Position numbers and translations under genes: made by a program
Notes under the pieces: model-generated
The model's input: the letters and a program-made list of their open reading frames with translations, nothing else
What the model was told of the DNA's origin: nothing
The model's database searches: none
In this document: piece by piece, positions 13,501 to 26,000 of the stretch
How the letters are laid out: every line of letters begins with the position of its first letter
Position numbering within the stretch: position 1 is the stretch's first letter
NCBI RefSeq assembly: GCF_027744825.2
Contig: NC_071347.1
Location: 20,408,001 to 20,472,000, forward strand
From: Synchiropus splendidus
Taxonomy: Eukaryota > Chordata > Actinopteri > Syngnathiformes > Callionymidae
Reading direction: 5' to 3'
DNA length: 64,000 bases

Positions 13501-16500
13501 CACTAAACATCCACAGAGTGTTTAACACCTGCGGCGTGAATGAAGGTTTACTGTGGCATAGAAAGTCCACACTACAATGTCAAGGCTTACAACTACACAC
13601 CATTTATTAAATGGTGCTCTGTGTGTAGTACTACACAGAGAGTGCAAAGTTAATGTAGTGTAATTACTGTATGGTAAGTTGGCTGCGTTTACAGTGAGTG
13701 TCTACATTTGAGTACATTACTTTAATAAGTGTAGCCAGGGTTTTTCCATTACATGAAAACGATGGTGGCGCACCGCCATGGCTTGAATGAGAGCTGCGAT
13801 GCCTCCAGAAAAAAGATCTCTATTTAAAGATGAAATCTTCAATGTCAAACATAAAAATGAAAATCCTGAAAGAAACATCATAATGACTGATGTGCAATGC
13901 TCACAACTCAAGTCACGCATTCCGCGGTTGGACATATGGAGTGAGGGACCGCATGAGGACAGCTGCTGGAGAGAGCCTTACTTCTCATGATACAAACTTA
14001 GATAGTCATAAACAATTATATTGTCACAATTCAGTAAATGCCAAAACTTTCCCCTCGGCTTCCTTGTCACTCAATTTTTTCTTGATTCCTTTTCGTGTTG
14101 GAGCACGCATTACATTGTCATTGCTCAGAAGTCTGCTACACTGCACCAACACTCACGGGTCAAATCCGGTCAAGGAGACCACAGTAGTGTGTTGAAATCT
14201 GCTGCCTATTGTGCAAGTGTCTACACTCACATCACTTATATTGTCGAGCATACACTCAGTTGGAAGCAAGCATGCCAACTTGAAGGAAAAGGTGCTTCAC
14301 ACAACTGTCACGCTGAAGAATCAGTCATTCTGCATAAAAGTCCTGTTGCTACTTCACGTGTGAGCAAAGATGTTGAACATCTTCTTCTCCTTCTTTATTT
14401 ATGAACCAAACATTCCTTCTTTCAGACAGTTTCTCTGCGTTTGCATCACAGCGCCCTCGTTATTCATGTCATTACATTCCTCATTGTTTCTCTCGTTCCC
14501 CCAGAACTCGTTTCCGACAGTCACAATGAGGATTAATATTCTGAAATAGGGCGCGCGGAACTATCTCATGCAGGTTTTATTTAAACGTCTCATTGGCGGC
14601 TTACACAGCTGTGCGCCTCATGCGAGTCAATTTGTGTGATTAAAACGCAGCTCACGCAGCAGCTGGACGTGATGACTTCATCTCTCGCTTGCTATTTCAC
14701 TTATTAAACCATCAGACACCCGACATTACAGACGCTGAACCCAGCAGATTTGGACAAATAACAGTCATCGTGGCTCTTAAAGGGCCGGTGCAAAATGTGG
14801 AACATGGCCATAGAGAGTATTATTTTCAGTTTCTTGGTTTGAAGTTTTGAGTTTCCTACAAAATGAGACCCTTCCCAGGTGGTGTTCTTGAGAGGTTGCT
14901 CATGATTGGGTGAGGGATGGAATGAAGAAGCGCTAAACAGTTGGTGCCAAGCTCCACTTCATGAGATCAGGTAAAAAGTTGTGCTGTTCACCAATATGTC
15001 CACCAGGGGAGCAGCTCACAGTCAGAAGTTTATAACAATAACATAGTCTAAAACAAACATTGCCACAGTAGAAGAAGTATTGATACGTACCTCTTGCACA
15101 AAAGACAAAATGGAGGCAGCGTTGTAGGAGGCGGTGGTCAGTGGTTGCCAATCTTTTTTTCTTTTTTCAATCTACTTTTCATGTTTCTAGTGTGTCAAGA
15201 TCTAACAGTACACCTTGTCACCCAAAACACCTTTCAATGATGTATTTATGACGCACACACCAAACTGATAGAGCCTCATACATAATAAAAATACTATACT
15301 ATATTGAGATAGATGCTGATATATGAAAACGAATGCGTCTGTAGCAATGTTGGTTGCTGACCTTCAGTGAAGTGAAAGAGACAAAGAGAGAGGGACCGCG
15401 AGCAGTTTCATTTGCGAGTGATTTCTGAAGGAATTAAGTTTAAATATCTTGATGATTGCAGTGGGATAAGAGGCAGGACTGCACCAAGTTCACCTCATAA
15501 AGGACTATCTTATCTTATCCCTCAATGCAGGAACATCGCACTGCATCACACTGAATGGAACAAGTAGTTGTGACAAATCCTTGTGATCCCAACCGAACGG
15601 TTAAAAAAATGTGCAACATTAAAGCCTTTTTTGTTCTTCACTTCCATTCTTAGACCATGTCTAGTCTTGGTTCACGATTCGAACGACAGCCTGCAGGTGT
15701 CCAGGCGACTACAGGAAGTTAAGGAAGGACATGATGTCACTTTAATGGAGGACACAGACGTAATTTCAGGTGACAGATGTCGATTTTTATCGGCCGTTTA
15801 TGTGTCCTGGACGAAGCCCAACATCCAAAATCAGAACTTTAAATCACACGCTGGTCGATATTACGAGTATTTTTTACAGTGTCCTTCATCCTTGACTGTA
15901 AAACAAAGTCTTTGATGAGTATTGGTGAAATGAAAGAATAAAGGAGGTTGACGAAGGGCAGTAATTAACTATGATGCCATCATCTTTCTGTCTTTAATGG
16001 CGCTTGAGCACCTCACAGTAGAGACTCCACTCAACTGATTTTGTGTGTGGTACATCCATCTGACAAGTGTGGTTGCATAACATTCGACAAATGCTGAAGG
16101 TGTCAGAGAGCACTCATTCAGAAGCTGCACGACTTCACACTCACTCACCAACGCCTCTCTTGTTCTCTAACCATCGGCGCGTCATGAGGATCACACAGGA
16201 ACTCACCTGTGCAGGAATAGTCATCGATCCGGATGTAGCCGGTGTGGCAAATGCACATGAAGGAACCCGGCGTGTTCACACACATGGTGTTCTCTCGGCA
16301 GTAGTGCTTCCCTTCGGCGCACTCGTCGATATCTGAGGAGGAATGAAGAAAAAGAGGAGTGGGGAAGAGGGGTTATCGACTGAGCTCAGGAGACACAAAA
16401 AGACCACAAAATCATTAGCGTATATCATGACCGCGCTTCAATCTTTACTGGCATGTCTGCCATTTAATAGGTCAACCTCTGGTTTACTCAGCTTGGTGGG

Positions 16501-19500
16501 GCAGTTTCACAAAGTGGTGTTAATGATGCGGTCTTGATCAAGGTAATATTAAGTGCTAGGCGATTACCCGATTTAACTGGTCTGTGGCACTTCACACTTC
16601 AGAGTTTGACCACGTGGTGCTGAACTCTCTCCCTTAGACTCTGAAGGTTCTTAATGTGAGGGGATTGGGTCGATCTCAATCAATACCAAGCAGTAGAGAA
16701 AGAGGATTAACATTTGTTGGACTTTCTTAAGTAGACCAAACGGGTATGGGTGGACGCCCCACAATCCTGAACAGGACTAACTGGTGGTTAACTGAAGATG
16801 TATGAATGTAGGTTATTCCATGGAAGGGAGCACATATGCTTCAATTGAAAGCCTAATGCATCAACATGTAACATGGGGGGTCAGCATAGTACGCGAAAGT
16901 CCACTTCCCCAATGTCAATATATTACGCCATGGCAGTGAGGATGTGTTGCTACAACACTACTGACTCCTCTTGAGCTACAAATGGTTTAGCAACACCAGC
17001 ACAGAGACATGTCCGGCATCTCCAAACAAAACGTAGTGCCGCAAGTGAAAACCCTAGATTCATTCATATTTAATATTTAAAGAGTAAACATATCTTCATC
17101 TTACTAGTCGTGATGTTTTCCAGCAAGAGTCACAGAGTTCACATGAGGCTCGCGAGTGACAACATGCTAATAATTGTTCCATGCCTTGTGGTGGAAGAGC
17201 GTGATGGACAGAGCGACGGAGAGCAGGATGCCTCCTGCTTCCTGGCAGTTATTAGGACTTTGGGCAACAACAGCCGATTTATTAGATTCTGATGCTTCCA
17301 TAAATGTTCGTGTTGCTATGGAAACAGCCTTTTCTGGGATCTAAATTGCCAAGGCATCACAACACTGGCCGGTAAACAAAATTATCTTGATAACATGATG
17401 CAAGCGGAGGCAATTCCATGTAAACACCCGTCAAACGGAGCAGTACTCGCATGAACCTTGAGAATCGAGGACAGATAAACCAATCGTCTCTGACACCAGC
17501 GAGAGCACATTTGCCCTGGTCCTGAGGAGGAAGGCAGGAGACAACATTTTAACTCCAGGAACCACAAGCAGGGAAAACCAGAGCAACATCAATATTTCAG
17601 CTCAATCCTGACTCGACTCTCGCACTAGCACAAGCTCCACATTTACTAAACTTTCTTATCGTCTGTGCCATTTTCTACTTTCATCGTGTGAAGTTCAATA
17701 ACAACAACCTCAACTCAAGATTTCAACATAGATGGTTGAAAATACACCACAAGGCCAAAATATTCTGACATCTACTCCTGTTTCTTTTAAGTTGTAGGAA
17801 TAAAGAAAAAAAGTTTCCAGATTCAAATGGGAAAAGGCATATCTAGCTGCTACAAACCAAATGAAAAAAGGTTTCAGTGTTTTCGTCTTCATATCATATC
17901 ATCATCTTTTGTTTTAGATTCAATAACCAACTACAGTATATCTTGTGGAGATCGAATACCAACACACAAATTGTGACTTAAAATGAAGGCTGAAACATCA
18001 ACGTGTTAATTTTGATTAACTAATTACAGAAAAACACAGATTAATTGTGTAAAAACCTTCTTTCTCAGGGAACGTTTGCCACAGTTCCAACTCCAGGTAC
18101 ACATTATGAGATGTCATAACCAAACCATCTATGATACCAGGGACTAAGTGGGTTGATGGATGAAAAAATGATGTTTCAAAAACTGGTTCTGTGCACTTTA
18201 TGCAACTAAGAGTTGGGTCGTCACTGGAGGACGTAGCCACAAAATGAGAATCTCATCGTACATCTCAACAATTGTAAATGTCATTCAGAAAATATAAATC
18301 ACCATGTTAAATCACAAGCACATTCGCTGACCTGAAGTAATATAGCACAGAAGACTCTCAATTCTTCATACAGCAAATGTCACTTGCCTGCAGCAAAAGA
18401 AGAGCTTGGGGCTTTTTGTCAAATCTTGTCAGGAGGTCGTGAGGTCGCTCCCAACCGCTTTAACCCTTTTTGGAGGGTGACACAGTTACTTTATTCTGTT
18501 GAGGCTTCATTAACTTGAAAAACCACCCTTCCTCTTGCTGAGGAATGTCAAGTGAATCCTCTGAATTATTGAATTATTGTGAGTTTCGATTGGCATCCAC
18601 AGTGATTACTGTGTGTGTGTGTGTGTGTCCATGTTAAGGGCCAGGTCTCGGCCGGCCTCTGAAGAAACCAAAGCAAGTCCAAGCTGCAGTAGCAAGGGGC
18701 AAATCGAGGAATGAAAATGTGATAAGGAGTGTGTCAAGGCAGGATTTGATGAGTATAAATGAACCAGAAACCAGGGTAGAAAATTAATATTGCATGTTTG
18801 GGGAAGGCTGATCACTCTTGGTGTTTCTTTTTTTCCCACATAAAGGAAGAATGATTAATTTAGTCGACAGCCTCAAATGCCACACCCGCCTCTGAATAGG
18901 CTGTTTTGCAGAGCACTTGAGGCAGACTTGGACGGGATCTACGTTCTGTGGTGTCCTTGGACGCAGTAGAAAAGATGACTCCTTTCAGGGCTCCGCCAAT
19001 ACTCTGCTACCTCCACTTATTCAAAAGCTTCAGGTATGAAAAGAAGCCGGCGGACAATCGAGCGCGTCCTTCGCTTGGCGGGTTCAGGCAGAGTGAAGGC
19101 TGTGACTGCGAGGAAACAATAGGAAGCCGAGAGGGGGACCAAACAGCAGAGACAGGAGATGGAGGCGAGCACGGATAAAAAGACAAGATTTTCATTTTCT
19201 GCGGCCGTGAGTTGAAAGCAGCAAAAAGGAGGACAACTTACTGAGTGTGTCCCACAATCTTTGCATTCTTGACAGCATTGTCATGCTTAAGATGTTTTAG
19301 TCTCAGACTGAGGTCCACTTCTGTTTGACTTGAGGGCAAGCTACACCCCCTTGTCAGCAAGAAACATTCAATGCTTAGAACTAGAGGCGTAATACTTGAT
19401 AATAGAGGCCAAACCATACAAAGCTCTTGAGACTAAACGTGAGATCTTAAAGGAGACCCAACATCACAAATCTGATGTGATATTTGATGAAGTCATCTTG

Positions 19501-22500
19501 CCCTGAGAAAAGGGCTCGCCACAAACTTGGACCCCCGGCAGTCTGAAGTCTCATCGTATACCCGCACAGTGCAACATGACAGGTCTAGAAGTGTCAAGGC
19601 TGGAATAAAAAGTCGAGACGACGGGGTGCAAAACAGAGTAAGCCTCAGCAGGATGACCTTGGTGGTGATGGTGAAAGCCCTTAACGCCCTAAGCTGCCCA
19701 GGAAGCAGAAAAAACAAGAGTTATGGAGGAAATGGACGGAAGTTTGCCTCTGCTTACGGTGTTGTGTGTCCATATTGTGATGGATATGGGCAATATCAGC
19801 ATGACTGTGAGTGCGGATGCTGGAGGATTGTCCGAATGAAGAGAAGAATCCCGGGAGATCAACTGACAGTGTCTTGGCATGGTAGACTCGTAAAAAGTAC
19901 TGTCTGAGAGAGGGCAACTGGGAGAGGCTTGCAATGACTTGGTGTTACTGGGCTACTTGTCAGTGAATTCAACTTTGAGCCTGAGATGGGACATGACCCG
20001 AGACACTTCATTTCAAAAGGAGTATGTGGCACCAACAAAAAGTTGTTTATGGCTCTATTCACTGAACTTTGGGCAGAAAGAAGCAGAAGTAAATCTACAG
20101 GAGTTTGCTTCCACTTGACATTTGAAATGCGATTGTTGGAGCTGCTGTGATTTACACCAGGGAAGATGTTCTGGATCACAGCCACATCTACTATTTGGGT
20201 GACATTTCAGCGGGTCAGCGAGGTCGGCGGTGTGCAAACAGACTGTGTCAGTGTGTGTGAGCGAGGGGGCAGGTGGCTGCTCGCTAGCTCGGGGCTCATC
20301 TCAGCTGATCAGGTTTTACGACACCTCATGCTTCATTGCTGCTGCCCCCAAGTGACCATCCACGGCAACAATCTGACTCTTCAATCATATTTTTGTTTTG
20401 CATTATTGCTCAGGTGAATTCAACCGCACACAAATACTCTGGAACACACAAAAAGCTGCAGACAAAACCCACAGAGATACAGCAGCCTCCAAATGATCAA
20501 ATAACACAGCTGTCAAAACACACATGCACGCACTTTAGCGCACAAACACGCTTGAAAGTGAGACAAAAAGCATGGAATCTTACAGTATAGCAATCGTGAA
20601 AACAAATGCAGATAACAAGCGGACACACAAACACACTAACAAACACAAATGGGTGAACCATTGTAATGGTACACTTATGGAAGCAAACAAAACAACAACA
20701 AGCACATGACTATAAAACTGCACATACAAAGATACATACACGTTATAATTACAACCATGCCACACGAGCACACACACAATCACACATGTATATACAAGGA
20801 CAAAGACACACTGAAGGGCACACTCCGGCACCAGGTAAGCACAAACAACAACACATTGACACACAGTTTACAAAGTTCACCTGGTTGCAAACATGTACAC
20901 CAGTGAAAACAAACAAGGAAGCACCACATATGCACCCATTCGAGCGCGTGCACACACACCCTCATACACACACACACTGGGTCAGGGAAGAGCTGAAAAT
21001 AGCGATGAAATCATTTTGGTGTAAATTTTTCATGGGAGCAGCAGGAGAAAGAAGAATCCTCGGGGGGATTCAAGCGCTGCCTCTCTGCAAGTCTGAGTGT
21101 GTGTGTTCAGGTGCACTAATGTGTGTGTGTGTGTGTGTGTTTCCATAGTAACAATCACCTAAAAATGTTTTGGGACTCTCAGAGATAAAAGACGACAAAC
21201 CCAAACAAAAAAACAGAGAGAAGAGTGATCGGACTGCAGCGGCTGCCGACAGATTCATCTCTTGAACTTTGAATGAACTTTGACGAACGTCACGACTTGT
21301 GTGATTGTCGTCGGGACTTTTTAATGGCTCCTGCAGCTCAGATGAAAATCGGGAGCGTCAGGTTCAATATGCAGCTAAAGTGGGGTAAAAATGCTGAGCT
21401 CATGTTTGCATCTGATAATCCCGCTGAGACAGAGTCAGTAATCCTCATTATTTTCCCACAACACGCCATCACTGCAGCAGCCTGGCGCGGTCACATGACT
21501 CATCTGGTCCAGAATAAGTCTGCTGCTTTTGTTTCACTGCTACCATTGTTACCGCTGTGCTGCCCGCACTCATCCCCACTGTCTTCCTCTCATTCAGCCT
21601 GTCTTTCTTTAAGCCCCTTTTTTACATTTCAGCTGTTTTGCACCCATCTTCTTTTCTTCAAGGGCATCTTTCTATCCATCGTACACTTGGCTTTTTTCTC
21701 TTCATCTGTCTTTCTTACTTCATTACTTCTTCCTTTTCTTTCGTTTCAACTTGTCTTTCAGCTTGTCTTTCACTGCCACTTTCTCTTTCTTTCAGCCCAG
21801 TCTTTTTTTGCCTTTTAGTTTCCATCTGATTTGGCCATTACTTTCAGTATTATCAGTGGATCTCTCTCTTTTTTCTTTCGTCCTATCAATCCAGTTTGTC
21901 TTTCTTGCTGCCCTTCTTCCTGTGCTTTTTTTCCCCACTGTTTTTCGCAGGTCTTCTCACCCAATTTCAATGTGTCCTTCTAACACAGAGGTGGGCAAAC
22001 TGTTCCACAAAGGGCTGCAGTGGCTGCTGGTTTTTGTTCCAACCAATCAAGAGGTCACTTTTTCACCAATCAGGGGTATAATCACTTGACTGTCAGTCAG
22101 GTACTGTTTTTTTTCAGCGGCGCCTCGTTGGTCCAACTGTGTGAGCTTGTTTGGTTGGAACCAAAAACTGCACCACCCCGGCCCTTTGAGGACCAGATTG
22201 CCCACCCGTGTTGTTAGCCTTTTAGTTTTTCTTTCTCTCCATCTGTGTTTAATCTTCCATTGTCTGTCACTTTTACATACTTTCATGTCTTTCTTCCTTC
22301 AGACTGCTTGTTTTTATTACCCTCCATCATTCAAACTGAATGATAGTTTTTTCTTTCTAGTGGCCCTGTTAAACTGCATTGTGTTTTCCAATCTTTCAGC
22401 TTAGCTGACATCCATCTTTGTCTTTCGAAGCCTGGTTTATCTTTCCTTGCTTTTGACCTGTTTTCTTAGCTAATTCTTCTTCTCTATACTTCCGATCCTT

Positions 22501-22974
22501 AGTCTTTTTAAGCCCATTGTACTGTCCAGGATTGTTGTTCTTTAGCTTCATTTACTCTCCAATTGAAGTCTTTTTAATACACAGGTAGCTGATAAACACT
22601 CACTCCATCTAAAGAGAAAGTAAACTTGACAACTGGAGGAGGACTCACACACAGATTCATTCATATGAATTACTCATTCATTGACTGCTGCATTGTTTCT
22701 GACTTGATGCCAGAAACCTTAAGTGGAAGCAAATAAACCCTATTCTGATTTCAAGCTTTACCTTCACAGTAAGCGTTGTCGTCACGCAGAGGCCGGAAGC
22801 CATCTTTGCACACACAGTACTGACCCGCCTCCAGGTTCACGCAGTCTGAGTGCTCTGTGCAGCCATGTCCTTCTGAGCAGAAGTCATGACCTGAGGAGAG
22901 AGAGGAGGAGAAACATCTCCTGTTAACGTTCCACAGCGGCGTCTTTTGTTCCAAAGAGGAAAAAAAAAAAGACA

Positions 22975-23008
<34 letters not shown>

Positions 23009-26000
23009 TTGTCTATCTATCTATCTATCTATCTTTACATACATATATATTAATTTGTGCATGCATTTAGAATACATAATGATAAAAATGAAATGAATGA
23101 ATAATGTATAAATGATAAAGAAATGAATAAAGAAAATGAAATGAATGAATAATGTATAAATGATAAAGAAATGAATAAAGAAAATGAAATACTGAAAATA
23201 ATAATTGTGTGAATAAAGAAATACATCTAACACAATAAATCTAAAAATATGATTACATGTCCCATGTAATTATACATTTATGGATTTATTTTTAGTAACT
23301 GATTTATTTATTACACATCATTTTTTGTCTTTAATAGAAGAAGAAGTTGAGACTTAAAATACTCTTCATCAGGAGTGATGGGACCTAAACAGATCGATCA
23401 CACACCCAAAATTATAGAGTTCAGGATGTCAGGCCAAAAAAAAGCTTTAATGCTGTGGGGGAACGGGAGGCTGGAAGATGGAGGGGGACCTCAGAGGAGT
23501 GTCACAGCGACCTGTAAAGGGTCTGTGATACAGGGCAGCATCTCTAAAGTGAAGTCCGCTAATCTGGATAATGGAATAATTTAACAATGAGATGAAACAT
23601 CTGATCACTCTCAGTGTGTGCGGATGCTCACACATCAGCCAGCGTGACTGTACCTGGCTGCTCTTCTGAGCTTCCTCGCAGAACAAAGGCTGCTTGAAAC
23701 ACATCACTCACTCCAGTTAGAGTGCAGCACAAATCCCAGTGTTCCTGCCAGAAAGTCTGACCGACTCATTGTTCCCCAGCTATACATTTGATTTCCTGGC
23801 GGCATAAATCCTTGAACTCATCAGCGAGCAGGACTAATCAGTCTCCTCTCTCCGACCAGATAGATCACCTCTCGCAAACATTGATTTTTTTTTCTCTACC
23901 GTGTTCCAGTTGGAGATGAAATCAATGACCGCTGGGGAAGTCGGGAATCTCAAACCTGTGATAATGAAACGGTACTGTGGTTTACTGAGCGCAGCCCTTT
24001 GAATAATGGCGGCTCAGACGGATTTCCTGAGGTTCCAGCAACAATCAAGTTCCACTTAATCTGAAGGCATGTGTGCGCGCAGAAGGAATGACCCTCCCCT
24101 GGGACCAATGAGCCGGACCAACACCAGGATCAGGCCACTAATCAAAGAGGATGGAGTGGAAAAGGAGGGAAAGCGTAGACCAGTGCAGACAGAACATTTG
24201 AATAGAAAACATCTCAGACTGGGTTTACTGGATTAGGGTCAGGGCAGAACATCAGGATAGAGTGTTGGACAGAGTCAATATTGCCTGAGAGGAAAATGAG
24301 GCTGGACACTGGGGGTTAATCTTGGCCAACGGCATCATTTGGGGTCACAACAGAAAGATGTTATTTGTATATCCTTTGTCAGAAGCTTTGAATGGTTACA
24401 CCCACTGGACCTTTTCGTGAGTACACTCTGGCATGTGTAGACCTTGGTGTCTCACTCGAGAACACATCTGCTGAGACTTCTTACCTCGGCACACTTTGCA
24501 GCAGCGGTCGCTCAGGACGATCTGCTCGGACTCTGGACACTGCAGTTGAGGGCAGGGCTGAGAGGGGACGACCCGCTGCATCGTCCTGTCCTGTGTCCAA
24601 CGCAAACACACTTATGGTGAGCCATGGTTTTCATTTGCTAATGGCCGCCATTCAATTACAAATGTCATTATTCAGCTCGCCCTCCTTGCCCCCCTCCCTC
24701 CCACCCCCGGTTCATTATAAAACAATTACTCTTCAGAAAATTGATCGTTTCCCACCGAAATATATTCTGCGGACAAAGTCTTGGGTTCATTTCTATTTAA
24801 ATATTAGTCATCAGCGGCGCCTCCTACAGGTCCATGCCAGCATGTTTGTTTTTTTCTGACAGGAAAACCTGACAGTGCTCTTCTGCTCCCAGTATGGCGT
24901 CACAACCACTCGCTAACAACGCCACTGCTCATTAGCTGCCTGCGCACTGAGCACAGCGGGGGGCAACAGTCGGCCTTTAACGGTAATTTTAATTGTGGCT
25001 CTCCGATCCTGAACTGCCTACCACTATAATAGTCTGTGTTCACACAGAACTGTCATGTTTTACACTAGTACTCAACATGCACTAATAAGTCAGGGTATAG
25101 TTTATTAAGTTTATTTTCTGATTTTTTCACTCAGTATCTGAGATGACCTGCTGCAAATGTTCACGAAAGCATGGAAAAGAAAACTGTCCACAGGTCGTGT
25201 TATTGGTGGTTTTCTACTTTTTACTGAATTGACATCAAAGCCTTTGAATTGGAATTGATTCTGAATCTAATTGAAATCGAATCGTGAGGTTCTTGGCAAC
25301 ACCCAGCCCTAGCGGTTATACACTGGACTGTTATCACGACTCATCTGAGAGGCGATCAGGTTCCATCAATATCAATATCAATCCTCTCTCGGTGGTTACT
25401 TAGTTGAAGAACACCGCATCACTCCGTCACAGAGAAAGTTTCTCATCAACTCAATCTTCAGAACCGCCTCCTCGGAGGTGCAGGAGAACCTGAGACAGCT
25501 GTCGGGCCGGCTCGCTTGCAGCGGGACCATCTGCACTGACTGACAGCTTCAGGCACATCAAAGACTCAAAGACGGGGACGCTGTCAATCATCAGACACCC
25601 CCCTAGCGTCCCCCGACAGCTGCTGTCAGGTTTGTGCTTCAGAGGAGCCACTGGCACGGTGGTGAGGTGGGAAGGCATCACAAAGAAGTTGCTAAACAGT
25701 TGACCCACTGGGGAAATTACGTTAGTGATGATGGGCCAAGCTGGTGCTGATAGTTTACAAGTGAACAGGGTGACTCAGCTGTTCAGAAAAAAAGTTTGGA
25801 CAACCTTTTTACATCATCTACACCAGCACAGAGCGATTAGCACATCTTTGTCCCGCTGACTTTATCCTAGCATCCACATTTGTGAAGTTTACACTGAACC
25901 TCCACATTGATGTGGGAATTTCACTGACTCAACAGGAAGTGGTTCTCACAGGGTGATTCACCAGACGGCACTGAACAAGAAGAATGCTAAACGTGGATAT

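Larger units (their letters stand above)
16333..22761. other. nell2 intron 12
   Basis: 6.4-kb intron. Contents: GT microsatellites (18610-18628, 21121-21141), an A/C-rich simple region (20430-20980), a T/C-rich tract (21540-22560) and a MITE inside that tract (21986-22210). No coding evidence. Confidence 0.75.
22891..24484. other. nell2 intron 11
   Basis: Holds a compound (AT)n-(CTAT)n microsatellite at 22978-23034, a 48-base tandem duplication at 23087-23193 and otherwise unremarkable sequence. Confidence 0.75.

Noticed and set aside
19527..19907. 126-codon frame with [18 protein letters not shown], resembling a DnaJ zinc-binding stretch
   Set aside because: Only the cysteine spacing is suggestive; there is no J domain, no second CxxCxGxG set and no splice context. 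Judged chance.
20666..21148. 160-codon open frame and opposing frames
   Set aside because: Produced by the decayed CA/GT repeat; the translation is T/H/K/C/V-rich noise.
21273..21818. 181-codon open frame on the plus strand
   Set aside because: The second half is C/T-rich low-complexity sequence inside a nell2 intron; no domain, no splice signals.
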